Shown here piece by piece: positions 1-11,700 of a stretch of DNA of 64,000 nucleotides; position 1 is the stretch's first letter, and every line of letters starts with the position of its first letter. Under the pieces are notes generated by a model. It did no database searches. It was not told the origin of the DNA and saw only the letters and a program-made list of their open reading frames with translations. The translations under genes were made by a program, and so were the position numbers. Source of the DNA: WSZJ01 sp964590435 (GTDB lineage: Bacteria; Planctomycetota; MHYJ01; WSZJ01); assembly GCA_964590435.1 (NCBI GenBank), contig CAZPWT010000049.1, positions 72,358 through 136,357 of the forward strand, read 5' to 3'.

Positions 1-3000
1 CCGGCCGGGGAGGCGGGGCTGCCGGCGGAACCGCCGCCGGCGCCGCGCCGGCAAGGTGCACGATCACCTGCCGAAGCGTCCGCATCGAGCCGAGGTCTTC
101 CAGCTTCGCTTCCGGCAGATGCGGCAGTTTCTGGCCCAGCACGGAGAAGATCTCGACGCGCTTGATCGAATCGATGCCGAGGTCGGAATCGAGTTCCATG
201 TCAACGTTGAGCATTTCGGCGGGATAACCGGTGCTTTCCGCGACGACGCGGAGCAGGGTTTTCTCGATTTCGTCCGCGGCGGCGGTGGAGGCGGCGGCCG
301 GTTCCGCGTGGGCGGATCCGGAACCGTTCGAGATGAACTCGCAGACCTGCCGCAGCGTGCGCAGGGAACCCATCTGGTCCAGCTGGACCGACGGCGCTTC
401 CGGCATGCGCTCCTGGAGGATGGAGAGGATCTCGACGCGCTTGATGGAGTCGATGCCGAGGTCCGCGTCGAGTTCCATGTCCAGGTTGAGCAGTTCGGCG
501 GGGTAGCCGGTCGTCTCGGAGACGATCGCCAGCAGGACCGCTTCGGTGGCGCGCGGCGTCGTGGCCGCGGGGGGCGCCGCGGCGATTGCCGGCGCCGGCG
601 CGGGAACCGCCGGGGGCGGCGGGGGAGGGACCGGCAGCGGGGGAGGAACCGGAAGCGCCACGGCGGGAAGGGGCGGACGCGCCGCTTCCGGGATCCGCAC
701 CGGGCTGGCGCCGGCGCCCTGCTCGAGCAGGGTCTCGTAGAGCCTCAACGCGTGCGCCTGGCCCTCGAGGAACTGCCGGTGAAGCTGCGCCGTCTGTTCC
801 TGGATCGCCAGCAGCGCGGCCAGGTGGGCCTGGGTCGCGTTCCAGGCCTGCCCCTGTGCACCGGCGTTCCGGGCGGGAGCTGAGCCGGGCACGGAAAGGG
901 GGGTCTGCATCGGTGTCGCTCTCGGTGTGTTCGTGGATGCGGAGACAGGTTTCGGCGCCGCCATCGGGGTGGGCGCCGGCGTCGCCGGAGGCTCGGCCGG
1001 CGCGGCGATCACCATCGGCGGACGCGCGGCCTTGGGTTTCACATAGTTTGCGCCGCTCAGGGGCACTGTCAATCCCGGCTTTTCCGTGTTCGCGGCCAGG
1101 CTCGCCGGGTCGAATCGCTCGTCCCACGCGGCGAGATTCACCTCCTGTCCCAAAGCTCCCAGCTGCGCCAGGACGCGCGCCAGGTCCGCCACGCCGGGGC
1201 GCTGGCCCGACGACGCATCGATCGCCAGCGCCACGTGCGGCCGTTCACCCAGGATCGCACGCACCAGCCCGCACAGCTTCGCCCCGGGACCGGCTTCGAG
1301 GAACGTCCGGACTCCCAGCGCGTACATGCCCTCGATCGCGCTGACAAACTGGACCGGCGAAGAAAGCTGCCTCGCCAGCAGCGTCCGGCTCTCGCCCGGC
1401 AATCCAGGGTACGCCTGCCCCGTCAGGTTGCTGAAGACCGGCATGCGCGAAGCGCTGAATGTGACCGTCTCCAGCAGTTCCGCCAGCGGCCTCTGCGCAC
1501 CCGCGACCAGCGGGCTGTGGAACGCCGCGGCGACGTTCAGCGGCTTGCTCGTGACGCCGCGCTTCTTGAATACCCCCACGGCTTTCTCGATCGCTGCGCT
1601 CGATCCCGACAACACCGCCTGGTTCGGCGCGTTGCGGTTCGCGAGGACGACATCCAGCTTCTCGTCCCGGATCAGCGCTTCAACCGTCTCCAGTGGCGCC
1701 TGCACCGCCAGCATCGTCCCCGCATCGCCATGCCGGCCCGCCGCCGCCATCACGTCCCCGCGCGCGCGCGACAGCGTGTGAAGGGCCTCCGGCGTGATGG
1801 ATCCCGCGGCACACAGCGCCGGCAGCTCGCCGTAGCTGTGACCCGCAGCCGCATCCGCTTTCACCCCGAAACGTTCCAGCACGCGCCAGGCCCCGAGGCA
1901 CACGGCGCCCAGCGCCGGCTGCGCCGTGTCCGTCTCGCGCAGGCGTCCGTCCTGCAGGTCGCGGTCGCCGGCCGTGAACGCCGGATACGGGTAGATCCGG
2001 TCGCTCAGGAGGTCTCCGGGCGGAAGAGTCCGACCTTCGGCGAACGCGGCGTTCGCCCCGGCCAGCTCTTCGAGCATCTCCGGGAACTGGCACGCCAGGT
2101 CGCGCAGCATTCCTACGTACTGCGAGCCCTGTCCGGGGAAGAGGACGCCCAGTCGGCTCCGGGCGGTTCCGGTCCCGAACGCGGTCCCGTCGGGAAGGGT
2201 CCATGCGGTGGACGAATTCTCGTCCAGCCTGCGCCGCGCCTGCTCGATCGTGGCCGCTGCTCCGGCATCCCGCTGAAGCACGACCAGGAGCCGTGCGGCG
2301 TGGCTTGCCTGGAAGGCCGCGCGTGACGCCTGCGCGGCAACCCGGATGTCGCCCCAGGTTCCCCCGGCCGGGAAAGCGCCGATCTGCGCTTTCAGTCGTG
2401 CTGCGTCCGGCGCGGAGAACGCCGCGACCTGCACGTCGCCGTCCCAGTCCGGCGCGCTCTTCCCAGAGCCCGCCTCTTCCAGCACGCAGTGGAAATTGCT
2501 TCCGCCGAAGCCGAACGCGCTCAGGCCCGCCCTGCGAGGATGTCCCGCACGAGGCAGCCACGGCCGTTTCACCGTGCAGGCATAGAACGGGGACTTCCCC
2601 GGCAGGAGGCCGTCCAGGGGGTGTTCGATCTTGATCGTCGGCGGGAGCGTCTTGAAATGGAGCGCCAGCGCGGCTTTCATCAGCCCGGCCACGCCCGCCG
2701 CGGCCTTCGTGTGGCCGATCTGCGACTTGACCGACCCCAGGGCGCACCACGTCCCGTCCGGACGGGCCTCGCGGAAAACGTCGGTCAGCGCCGCCAGCTC
2801 CGTCGCGTCGCCGACTTTCGTCCCCGTCCCATGGGCCTCGATCAGCTCGATGGTGTCCGGCGTGACGTTCGCCAGCCGGTAAGCGTTCTTCAGCGCGCGG
2901 ACCTGCCCTTCCCGCTTGGGCGCGTAGATCGCGTTCCCCTTCCCGTCGCTCGACGAGCCGATCGACTTGATGACGGCGTAAATGCGATCGCCGTCGCGCC

Positions 3001-3865
3001 GGGCGTCGTCGAGACGCTTCAGCACCAGCATCCCCAACCCTTCGCCCAGGATCGTGCCGTCGCCCTCGCGGTCGAACGGGCGGGCAGAGCCGGTAGGGGA
3101 GAGCGCCGGCGTCTTCGAGAAGCACATGTACATGAAGATGTCGTTGAAGGTGTCGACGCCGCCGGTGACGACCATGTCCGCGCGCCGCTCGGCCAGTTCC
3201 AGCCCCGCGAGGTGGATCGCGCTGAGGGAACTGGCGCATGCCGCATCGACGGCGCAGTTGGTGCCGCCGAGGTCGAAGCGATTCGCGATGCGCCCCGCGA
3301 CGACGTTCCCGAGAAGCCCGGGGAACGAATTTTCCTGCCAGCCCACGTAGCTGTCGGCGATGCGCTGCACGGCGTCGTCCGCCTGCGAGTCGGGGATCCC
3401 GGCGTCCTTCATCGCCTTCCGCCACTTCGGATGTCCCAGGCGCGCGCCGAGCGGGATCACCAGCTCCAGCGTGCCGGTCACGCCGACGATCACGCTCACC
3501 CGGTCCTTGTCGTGCTTCTTCGCGTCGAAGCCGGCGTCCTTCAGCGCCTGCGAGGCGGCCCAGAGGCCCAGCAACTGGGACGTGTCGGTCGCTTCGAGGC
3601 TGTTCGGGGTGATCCCGAATTCGAGAGGGTTGAAATGGACGGCGGGGATGAAACCGCCCCGCTTCGCGTACGTGTGGTCCGCCTTTTTCTGGTCCGCGTT
3701 GAAATAGTCCTCGGGCCGCCAGTGCGTCGGGGGGATGTCCGAAATCGCGTCCACCGAGTTGCGAATGCTGCCCCAGTAAGCCTCGACCCCGGCCGACCTG
3801 GGGAACAGGCACCCCATGCCCACGATCGCCAGGGGCACGACGGGGTGTGATTCGTCTGCGTTCAA
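1..3865 (-). CDS. pfaA: PfaA-like polyketide/polyunsaturated fatty acid synthase (3' end outside window)
   Basis: This multidomain synthase builds long acyl chains by iterative condensation. From a TTG start at 3865 the reading frame stays open to the window edge, giving about 1288 residues with no stop. The ketosynthase comes first (residues ~8-440), with active-site Cys near 210 in VDAACASSL and the His motifs EAHGTGT and GHTKAAAG. An acyltransferase follows (~530-840, GHSYGE). After an Ala/Pro-rich linker come two acyl carrier domains carrying LGIDSIKRVEI near residues 1138 and 1232. A KS with the GGFIP / TDTSQLLGL signature plus tandem DSIKRVEI carriers is typical of PfaA and related secondary-lipid synthases. 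More carriers and a ketoreductase would be expected past the left edge. pfaD lies 71 bp upstream on the same strand, so the two are probably co-transcribed. The final product (PUFA, glycolipid or other lipid) cannot be told from this part. The start is uncertain because no ATG is available. Confidence 0.9.
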   Translation of the reverse strand, partial: MNADESHPVVPLAIVGMGCLFPRSAGVEAYWGSIRNSVDAISDIPPTHWRPEDYFNADQKKADHTYAKRGGFIPAVHFNPLEFGITPNSLEATDTSQLLGLWAASQALKDAGFDAKKHDKDRVSVIVGVTGTLELVIPLGARLGHPKWRKAMKDAGIPDSQADDAVQRIADSYVGWQENSFPGLLGNVVAGRIANRFDLGGTNCAVDAACASSLSAIHLAGLELAERRADMVVTGGVDTFNDIFMYMCFSKTPALSPTGSARPFDREGDGTILGEGLGMLVLKRLDDARRDGDRIYAVIKSIGSSSDGKGNAIYAPKREGQVRALKNAYRLANVTPDTIELIEAHGTGTKVGDATELAALTDVFREARPDGTWCALGSVKSQIGHTKAAAGVAGLMKAALALHFKTLPPTIKIEHPLDGLLPGKSPFYACTVKRPWLPRAGHPRRAGLSAFGFGGSNFHCVLEEAGSGKSAPDWDGDVQVAAFSAPDAARLKAQIGAFPAGGTWGDIRVAAQASRAAFQASHAARLLVVLQRDAGAAATIEQARRRLDENSSTAWTLPDGTAFGTGTARSRLGVLFPGQGSQYVGMLRDLACQFPEMLEELAGANAAFAEGRTLPPGDLLSDRIYPYPAFTAGDRDLQDGRLRETDTAQPALGAVCLGAWRVLERFGVKADAAAGHSYGELPALCAAGSITPEALHTLSRARGDVMAAAGRHGDAGTMLAVQAPLETVEALIRDEKLDVVLANRNAPNQAVLSGSSAAIEKAVGVFKKRGVTSKPLNVAAAFHSPLVAGAQRPLAELLETVTFSASRMPVFSNLTGQAYPGLPGESRTLLARQLSSPVQFVSAIEGMYALGVRTFLEAGPGAKLCGLVRAILGERPHVALAIDASSGQRPGVADLARVLAQLGALGQEVNLAAWDERFDPASLAANTEKPGLTVPLSGANYVKPKAARPPMVIAAPAEPPATPAPTPMAAPKPVSASTNTPRATPMQTPLSVPGSAPARNAGAQGQAWNATQAHLAALLAIQEQTAQLHRQFLEGQAHALRLYETLLEQGAGASPVRIPEAARPPLPAVALPVPPPLPVPPPPPPAVPAPAPAIAAAPPAATTPRATEAVLLAIVSETTGYPAELLNLDMELDADLGIDSIKRVEILSILQERMPEAPSVQLDQMGSLRTLRQVCEFISNGSGSAHAEPAAASTAAADEIEKTLLRVVAESTGYPAEMLNVDMELDSDLGIDSIKRVEIFSVLGQKLPHLPEAKLEDLGSMRTLRQVIVHLAGAAPAAVPPAAPPPRP

Positions 3866-3936
3866 GCGTTGATCCTCGTGTTCCGTTGGAGCGGGCCTTT
3901 TTGCCCGCCCCGGGACATGGCTCTGTTTCCGCTGCT

Positions 3937-5583
3937 TCAATCCTGCTCCCGTGCGCCCAAGCGCTCGATTTCTGCGACCGCCAGCGGCTCCTGCGCCTGC
4001 ATCTCCGCCGACACTTCCACGCCCTGCAGGCGGGCGATCAGCGCCCTCATCAGCACCGATGCCCCGTACAGGATATTCAGCGCGACATCCGCAACGCGCC
4101 GGTTTTCCACGCGCTCGAGGTGGCTCCCCTTCGTCCATTCGTTGAAGGCCCCCATCGCCGGGCCGCACCAGACCTGGTAGTCCATCTGCCGCGTCGGGTC
4201 GCCCGCGTTGGCCCAGCGGGACGACTGCCCCAGGTACCACCGGAACACGAGCGCCATCCGGTGCCGGGGATCGCGTTCCGCCCGCTGGAGCTGCGCGACG
4301 TCCCTCGCCTGGAAATACCCCCGCGTCTGGTTCCAGATCTCCCCGATCGGCGCGCGGAAATAATTTTTCTCCAGGGCCACGCGCTCGCTGTCGGGAAGCG
4401 CTTCCAGGCTCGGGTATTGCCGGTAGAGCTCGTAGAGTTTCGATGCCCGCATCGCGAACATCGTCCCTCGTTTGAGCACCTGGACGCGGACGCCCATCTC
4501 GAACATATCCGCTGCCGGCGCCATCGCGCAGTCGGCCTGCTGCGCTTCTGCGAGCATTTTCCGCACGAGGTCCGACGAGCCCGACTCCACGCAGGCCTGG
4601 TTGATGGAGCCGGTGACGATGTAGGCGGCGCCCATGCTGAAGGCGGCGAGGGCTGCCGCGGGCGTGGCGATTCCGCCTCCGACGCCGACGCGCAGTCGCT
4701 GGGCAAACCCGTGCTGTTTCTGCTGCCGGTCGCGCAGGGAGAGGAGGGCCGGGAGGAGGGCGAGCGCGGGCCGGTTGTCCGTATGGCCGGCGGAGTCGGC
4801 CTCGGCGGTCAGGTCCTGGGCCATCGGGATCTGCGCGGCGAGTTCAGCCTGCTCCGCGGTGATCGCGCCGGACTCGACAAGGGTGCGGAGGAATTTCTCC
4901 GGCGGCGGGGCGAGAAACTTCGAGGCGACTTCCACGCGCGAGACTTTTGCCACGATGCGATGGGGCGCCACGATCGCGCCGTCCGCCGATCGACGGATGC
5001 CATGCACGCGGTAGCGGACGACGGGAAGGGTCAGGTCCAGGTAGGCGGAGGCCTCCACGAGATGGACCTTGCGCCGGATCAGCAGGTCGACGATCGCGTT
5101 CTCGAGTTCCGGTTCGTTCGGGCTGTGGATGAGGTTCACGCCCCACGGCTGCGTCCCCAGGCTGCGCTGCAGGCGGTCGATGGCGGATTCCACGCGGCCG
5201 GGGTCCAGCCCGGCCGAACCGAAAAACGCGAGCATCCCCGCGCGGCTCAGGGCTTCCACAAGCTCAACCGAGGCGATCCCGTTCGCCATCGCTCCTGCGA
5301 CATAGGCGTACTTCAACCCGTGGTCCGCACGGAATTGGGCATCCCCCAGGCATTCCATGGGGACGGCGGGGACGATCGCGGACCTTTCGCCGTCGATGTG
5401 AAATGCCCGGGAGATATGTCGCAGCTCGTCGGCCATGGAGCGGCCGCCGTGCAGTACAGCACGCGGTCCGGCCCCGCTGGACAATCCAGTGTGCGAACCC
5501 ACCCGCCCAGTCCCCCCTTGATCGTTGCCTTCCCCGGCCGGCGATCCCGCAGGTCGAAACCTGCGCCGGAAACGCATCGCCAC
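3937..5583 (-). CDS. pfaD: PfaD-like enoyl reductase of the fatty acid synthase
   Basis: This 548-residue FMN-dependent enoyl reductase is of the 2-nitropropane dioxygenase fold and acts in trans with PfaA-type synthases. Recognisable blocks are AYVAGAMANGIAS, GVNLIHSPNEPELE, VHLVEASAYLDLT, AKVSRVEVASKFLAPPPE and PMAQDLTAEADSAGHTDNRP. The last matches the family's EADSGGHTDNRP apart from one Gly-to-Ala change. The C-terminal half contains the conserved VGVGGGIATPAAALAAFSMGA phosphate-binding turn. Its length matches known PfaD proteins. It precedes pfaA by 71 bp on the same strand. The first ~50 residues are basic and less family-like, so the true start may lie inside, for example at the Met beginning MADELRH. 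Confidence 0.92.
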   Translation of the reverse strand: MAMRFRRRFRPAGSPAGEGNDQGGTGRVGSHTGLSSGAGPRAVLHGGRSMADELRHISRAFHIDGERSAIVPAVPMECLGDAQFRADHGLKYAYVAGAMANGIASVELVEALSRAGMLAFFGSAGLDPGRVESAIDRLQRSLGTQPWGVNLIHSPNEPELENAIVDLLIRRKVHLVEASAYLDLTLPVVRYRVHGIRRSADGAIVAPHRIVAKVSRVEVASKFLAPPPEKFLRTLVESGAITAEQAELAAQIPMAQDLTAEADSAGHTDNRPALALLPALLSLRDRQQKQHGFAQRLRVGVGGGIATPAAALAAFSMGAAYIVTGSINQACVESGSSDLVRKMLAEAQQADCAMAPAADMFEMGVRVQVLKRGTMFAMRASKLYELYRQYPSLEALPDSERVALEKNYFRAPIGEIWNQTRGYFQARDVAQLQRAERDPRHRMALVFRWYLGQSSRWANAGDPTRQMDYQVWCGPAMGAFNEWTKGSHLERVENRRVADVALNILYGASVLMRALIARLQGVEVSAEMQAQEPLAVAEIERLGAREQD

Positions 5584-5667
5584 GACGGGGGGGGTAAACT
5601 ATACCCGGGTTCTCCCATGAAAGGGAGCTTGGACGTAGGCGGCAGACCGGAGTCGTACCCCCGGCGC

Positions 5668-5694
5668 GTGCCCGGGAGCGGTCCTCCCGGGCAC
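5668..5694 (-). terminator. GC-rich hairpin after the giant VIT-vWA-TPR gene
   Basis: This is a perfect 11-bp inverted repeat (GTGCCCGGGAG / CTCCCGGGCAC) with a 5-nt loop, 17 nt past the stop codon at 5711 and upstream of pfaD. No T-tract follows on the minus strand. It may therefore attenuate or stabilise the transcript, and not be a classical intrinsic terminator. Confidence 0.5.
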
Positions 5695-5710
5695 CTCCGG
5701 ACTCCCCGGT

Positions 5711-8700
5711 CTACTTCCCGAGCTGCTGCAGCATCTCCCGCGCTTTGTTGCGCTCGTTGTCGAACCGTGCGGGCCAGTCGGTCGCGACGGCCTTCTCCAG
5801 CACCGCGCGCGCTTCTTCCTTCTCGCCACCGGAAATGAGCGCCTGCGCCAGGCCGAGGTAACCGCCCGGCTCGCGGGTGCGGATGCGGATCACGTGCCTC
5901 CATTGAAGAGCTTCCTCGGCCCAGCGGCTCTGCTCGCGGCGGACGGCGGCGAGCGCCTGGTGCGACTCCGACTCCTGCGGCATCATCTCGACGAGGTTCG
6001 TGAAGGCGCGCTCGGCGTTCTCCGGCTGCTTCATCTCCAGCCAGCGCTTCCCGAGGTCCTTGTAGAGCTCGACGCTGTGGCCGGTGAGCTTGGCCGACTC
6101 GAGAAGCTGCGCCGTGGCCCGGTCGTGCGCGCCCATCCTGTCCCACGCGTCGACCAGCATGCGGTGCGTGTCCACGTCGTTGGGCTGCACCTCGACGGCG
6201 GCCTGGAGCTGCGTCGCGGCCATCTCCCACTGGCTCTTCTCGAAGTACACCTGGCCGATCGCCTTGCGGATCACCGGGTTCTCGAGCCCCGACTCCTTCA
6301 CCTCGGCGTCGAGGCGCTTCACGTAGGCGTCCAGGTCCTTCGCTTCCCGCAGGATCTGCACCAGCACGTTGAGCTCGTCCCTCCGGCCGTCGATGTGGCG
6401 TCCCCAGCTCACGATCGCGCCGGCGGAAGCGTCGACGGCCTTGTCGGTGTTGCCGAGGCCGCTCCAGGCGTTGGCCTCGAACCGGTAGTACTGGCTGAGC
6501 GTGCCGTCGCCGACGCCGCGGTTCGGGGCGGACTTGACGTGAAGGGCGATGGCCTCGTCGTAGTAGGCGATGCACTGCTTGAAGAGCTTCGTCTGGACGC
6601 AGGCGTTGCCGAGGGTGGCAGCGGCGCCTTCGTTCCAGCGGCCGTCCTTATGGAAGTGGGCGTCGGCCTGGGCGAGCGTCTCGAGGAGCTTCGGCTCGTT
6701 GCCGGTCTTGAAGTACGCGACCATCAGCAGGACGCGGTAGGCGAGCTGGTCGGGGGCCTGCTCGATCATCGGGACGAGGAGGGGGATCGACTCGGCGTGG
6801 CGGTTCTGCTCGTGGAGGTACGTGCAAAGGAGGCAGCGGCCGTCGAGGCCGAGGATCTTGAGGCGGTGGGCGGCGAAGAGCGCGTCGATGGCGTCGCTGT
6901 AGAGGCGGAGATCGTGATAGAGGTACTGGGCGATGTAGGTGACGCGGGACTCGGAGCGCTCGTACTGGGCGAGGACCTCGTGCGCGGCCTTCGCGAAGTC
7001 GTCCTTCTTCTCGGCCCAGAACTCGCTCGAGCCGACGGAGTACATGCTCCGGTTGCGGGCGGACATCGACCGCATGTCCTCTCGAAGCTCGCGAAGGACC
7101 AGGGCCAGCAGCCGCTTCGATAGTTCTGCGGGAAGCGCGCCCGCTTCGGCGCGGCACCGCGAGACGAGGTGGCCGTGCTGGTTCCAGAACCCCTGGTACT
7201 GGAGCCGCAGCCAGCCCGGCTCGGTTTCCGCGCGGATCACGAGGAACTCGAGGGCGCTGACAGGGGAGACGATCTCGCGGAGGCGATCGGCGACGGTGTT
7301 GATGGCGTTGCCGGAATTGCGCCCGTTGTACTGCGCGAGCATCGGCGGGAGGAGCTCGTAGGCGAACCGGGTGACGTCGTCGCCGATCGCCTTGAAGTGC
7401 AGGTCGCGGTGGCAGGTGAGCCAGATGGTCCCGAGCGTGCCGACGAGGTTCGACAGGTGGTTCTCGTTCGAGTTGGCCTGCATCTCTTCGACCAGTTTCT
7501 TGAACACCGCGGCGTACAGCTCGCGCCCCTTGCCGAGCGAAACCTCCGCCTTCTGCGACAGCGCGGCGTGGTAGAGGTTGAAGAGCATTTCCTTCATCCA
7601 CTGCTCCTGCTGGTCGTTCTGCTTGAGCGCGAGCTCGTCCAGCCAGACCTTCTCGGCGGCGCGGTAGTCGCCGACCGACTGGTGCCACGACGCGTACGTG
7701 GCAAGCGGGGAATTGGCGCTCGGGGGAAGCTGGCCGTTGTTCGCGGCGCGGACTTCCGCGAGCGCTCCGCCCAGCGTCACCAGCGCTTCCTGGCGCCGGC
7801 CGTTCGCCCACTGTGCGGTCGCGAAGGAGCCGCCGATGGCGAAGCGGACCTCGGTGCCCGGCTTGGCGCCGCCGTAGAGGACGCCGAGCTGTCGGAGCTG
7901 CTCGTCGGCGAGCGAAGCGGGCTTGAGGCCGCCCTGGTTGGCGAGGAACGCGGCCATCATCTGCGGTTCGCCGTCGGCCCAGGAGAGCTTGAACGCCTCC
8001 TTGAGGGCGGCGAGCGCCGCGTCGGCGTGCGGGCCGGCGCCATTGGATTGCTCGGCGGCGCGATGCTCGACCATGAACTCGAGCAGCCGCAGCGCGCGGC
8101 GGTTCACGTCGTGGTTCGACTTGCCGTACTGCGCCTGCAGGTGCTTCGTCAGCCGGTCCAGCGTCGCTTCCTCCTGCATCGTCCCGGTGACGGACCGGAG
8201 CGCGTCGAGGAACGGGTAGATCTGCTGTGACGACTGGCCGATCACCGCCTCGGGGATGCACTCGAGCAGGCGGAAATCGCGCGTGGCGCCGTAGAACTGC
8301 TGGATGGTCCACGCGTAGTTGGCCGGGTTCTGCGCCTTGCGGAACAGGGCGACGAACGCGATCGGGACCTCCGCGTCCATCTCCGACGGCACGTCGTCGC
8401 CGGACCGCTGGTAGCGGTAGACCTGCGACTGGAGCCAGTTGTACGTCTCCCATTCGTTGCGCGCTTCCCACGACAGGATGCGCGTCTCGCGGGACTTGTC
8501 TTTCGCGTCGAGGACGATGTACCAGTCGGAGAGCCGCTTGAGGTCCTCCGGGCTGAGCTCGCCCAGCGCGCGGAGCTCCTCATACACCGCCGCGGCGTCC
8601 TTCACCCGGCCGCGTTCGGCCTGCACCGTCGCCAGGTCCTTCCCCCAGCGGAGCTTCGCGAACTCGCGCTTCTCGCCGTACCACTCCTTGAGCGCCCCCT

Positions 8701-11700
8701 CGAGCGCGTCGCCCCGGTCCAGCGCGGTGAGCAGGTCGAACTTCGCCGCCCGCCACTCCAGGAGCTCGCTGTTCGCCGCGATCGCGCCGTCGAGCGTCGC
8801 CAGCACCGCCGGGTCCACCGGCGCCCCCGGCTCGCCCGCCAGCTTCACCGCCAGCCACCCCAGCGTGGCCACGCACCGCTCCGCCAGGATCCGCTCCCGC
8901 ATCGTCACGTCCTCGATCTTCTTCTTCGCCGTCGCTTCCATCACCGACGCCAGAAGCGCGCGCACCTCCGTCTCCACCGCCTGGAGGTCGCTGCCGACCT
9001 TCACCCGGTAGTACGCCCGTTCGATCCCGATCCACGGGCGAAGGGCCTCGAACTCGGCGCGCTTCTCCAGGTCGGCCAGCGTCGCGACCGCCTGCGTCCG
9101 CGCTTCCTTCAGCGCCGCGGCCCGCGCTTCCTTCACCTTGCGCCGCGGCATTTCGTTCACGCCGGGGAGGGCGGCGACGGTGGCGTCGGCGCGGGACTCG
9201 GTCATCCAGTTCGTCAGGAGGTTGAGGGCGGTGATGCGGATCGCGAGGACGAGCTCGTCTTCCTTGGGCGCGCCCGGGGCGACGGAGAGCTGCGGCAGGA
9301 GCGCCACCAGCTCGGCCTGGAATTCCGCCTTCCACGGCTCGGACAGGAGGGCATTGAAGAGGTTCTCGCGGGCCGAGGCGATATCGGCGGGGGTCTTGGC
9401 GTCCTCGAGCGTCTTGCGGAGGCAGCGGAGGCGAAGTTCGCTGCGGCCGTAGCCGAGGATGACCTGGGAGAGCGACTGCTTGTCCTGCGGCGTCGTCGCG
9501 GCGAGCCAGCGCTCGTACACGGCGTCGAAGATCTTCTGCCAGCCGGCCTCGCCCTCGTCGGTGACGAACCCGTACGGCTTGAGCCAGCCGGTGAACTCGG
9601 CGACCTTCGTAGCGGGGAGCGTCGCGGTCTGCGTCTTGAGGCGCTCATAGAGAGTCTTGCGGACGGCGCGCGCCTCGTCGGTCGCGAGGAAGTTGCTGTA
9701 CTGGAGGACCTGGCCGGCGAGGTACGAAGCGGTCTTGTGGTCGGCGAAGTACAGAACCGTCTCGGCGAGCTTCGCGGACATGCGCTCGTCGAACCGGTTG
9801 TTCCAGAGGTTGTACCCCTGGCCCATCGCGTGCCGGATCGCCGCGGTGATGCGGGCGACCTCGCCGGGCTCGAGCTTTTCCTTGCGATACGCCGAGAGCC
9901 ATTCCTCCATCAGCTTGCTCGCGCGCGGCTCGCGGTCGAGCATGATCAGCGACGAGAGGTACATGTCCCACATCTGCTGGGCGACCTTGCCGGGGTGAGC
10001 CTGCTCCCAGGCGTCGACGTGCGAGACGAAGCTGTCGAGGCGGTACGCATTGAAGAGCAGCCAGCCGCCGGTGGAGCGGAACTGCTCAAGTTCGTAGTCC
10101 TGCCACGGGCCGTTCTTCGCCTCGGCCTCCGCGAGGAACGCCATCGCGGCGTCGGTCTCGCCGCGGCTCGCCAGCGTCTGTGCGTAACCGATCTGCAGGT
10201 CCGTGTAGAACGGGTACTTCTGCGCGAGCGCCTTCTGCGCCACGACGAATTCCTCAGGCTTCCCCATGTTCTGCAGCGCGTAGAGGGCCTGGCGGTCCCA
10301 TGCCAGCAGCGGCTCGAAGATCTCCTTCTGCCGCTCGCAGACGGGTTTCACCGCCGTGAGCAGCTCCATCTTCTCGTTCCCCTGGTTCAGCCAGCCCGAG
10401 TAGTTGAGGATCTGCCAGCTCGCCGCGAAATCGGCGTCGCGCGGCGTCGCGGCGAGGGCGGCGACGGACTCCTTGAGAAGCGCCTTGAGTTCCTCGTTCT
10501 GGCGGCTCTGGCTGAGAAGCGCGAGCCGGATCGGCGTGAGCCCCATCTTTCCCTTCAGCCGTTCGGCGACCGCGGCCATCGCCGGCTTGGCATCCTCCCA
10601 ATTCTGCCGCGCTGCCGTGGCGCAGAGGACCGCCCAGACGTCCTCGAGCGTCGCCTTGCCGTCCTTGAACGCCTGCTTGGCGTCCTCGAGTTTCTCCGGG
10701 GCCTTGCCGAGCAGGATCGCATCCTTCTTCCGCTCGAGGACCTTCGCGACGGCGGCCTCGAGGTCGGCCTTCGCCATCTCCTTCGCCTCGATCGCGGTCG
10801 TGGACGTCTCCTTGCCCGCCTTGTCCTTCGTCACGATCTTCGCGGGCCACCACGCGCCGCCCGCCTCGAAGAGCCCGCTGAACTCCGTCGTCGACACGAC
10901 CTCCTTGTTCTGCACGCTGCGCACTTCGACCACGGCCGACTTCGCCGGGTCCACGATGACGACCGTCTTCGAGTCGGGCTGCGCGGGCCAGCTCAGCGTG
11001 AGCGCGATCCGCCCGTCGGCCAGCTTCTCCATCGCGACCTCGGCGCCGGAGTTCGCCGGGTACGCGTCCCCGAAGTACCAGCTGAACGGCGCGTCCCACG
11101 CCGCCGCGTCCCCTTCCTCCTTCGCCCGCGTCCGGCCGAGTATCCACGCCGCCAGGAACGTCCCGCGCTCCTCGCCCGTGAACCACTGCACCTCGTAGTC
11201 GTTCCCCGCAACGTGCGTCCCGACCGTCAGCCACGTCGCCGCCGACAGCCAGCTCTCGTGAGTCCCGTAGTCCTGCTTCCGGTTCCGGGCGTCGGTCCCG
11301 GCGTACTTCACCGTGAAGTGCAGCCCTTTGTCCGACGCCGCGATCCGGGCGCGCCGGTCAAGCGACTTCACCACGTCGAGGATCTCCTTCGGCCACGCCG
11401 GGTCCTGCACCGCCGCCCGCGGCCCGGGGACGGCAGGGAAGAGCGCGTTGAGGTAGTCGTACGGACCGTTGGGGATTCCCTTCCGCGCGTAGTCGCGGCG
11501 TTCCCCCGGGCCGTACAGGTAGCCGGCCTTGCCTGCCTGCGCCTGCTGGCGCCCCAGCCGGCTCCGCAGGGCATTGCTCTTGGATCCGACCCGGCTTGCA
11601 AAGTCAGCCTTCGAGTCTTCGGACTTCTTCATCTTCTCCATCGACGGCGCAGGGCTCTTCGCCGTGTCCACGGACTTCTCCGCCGCCTCGAGGTCGTCTT

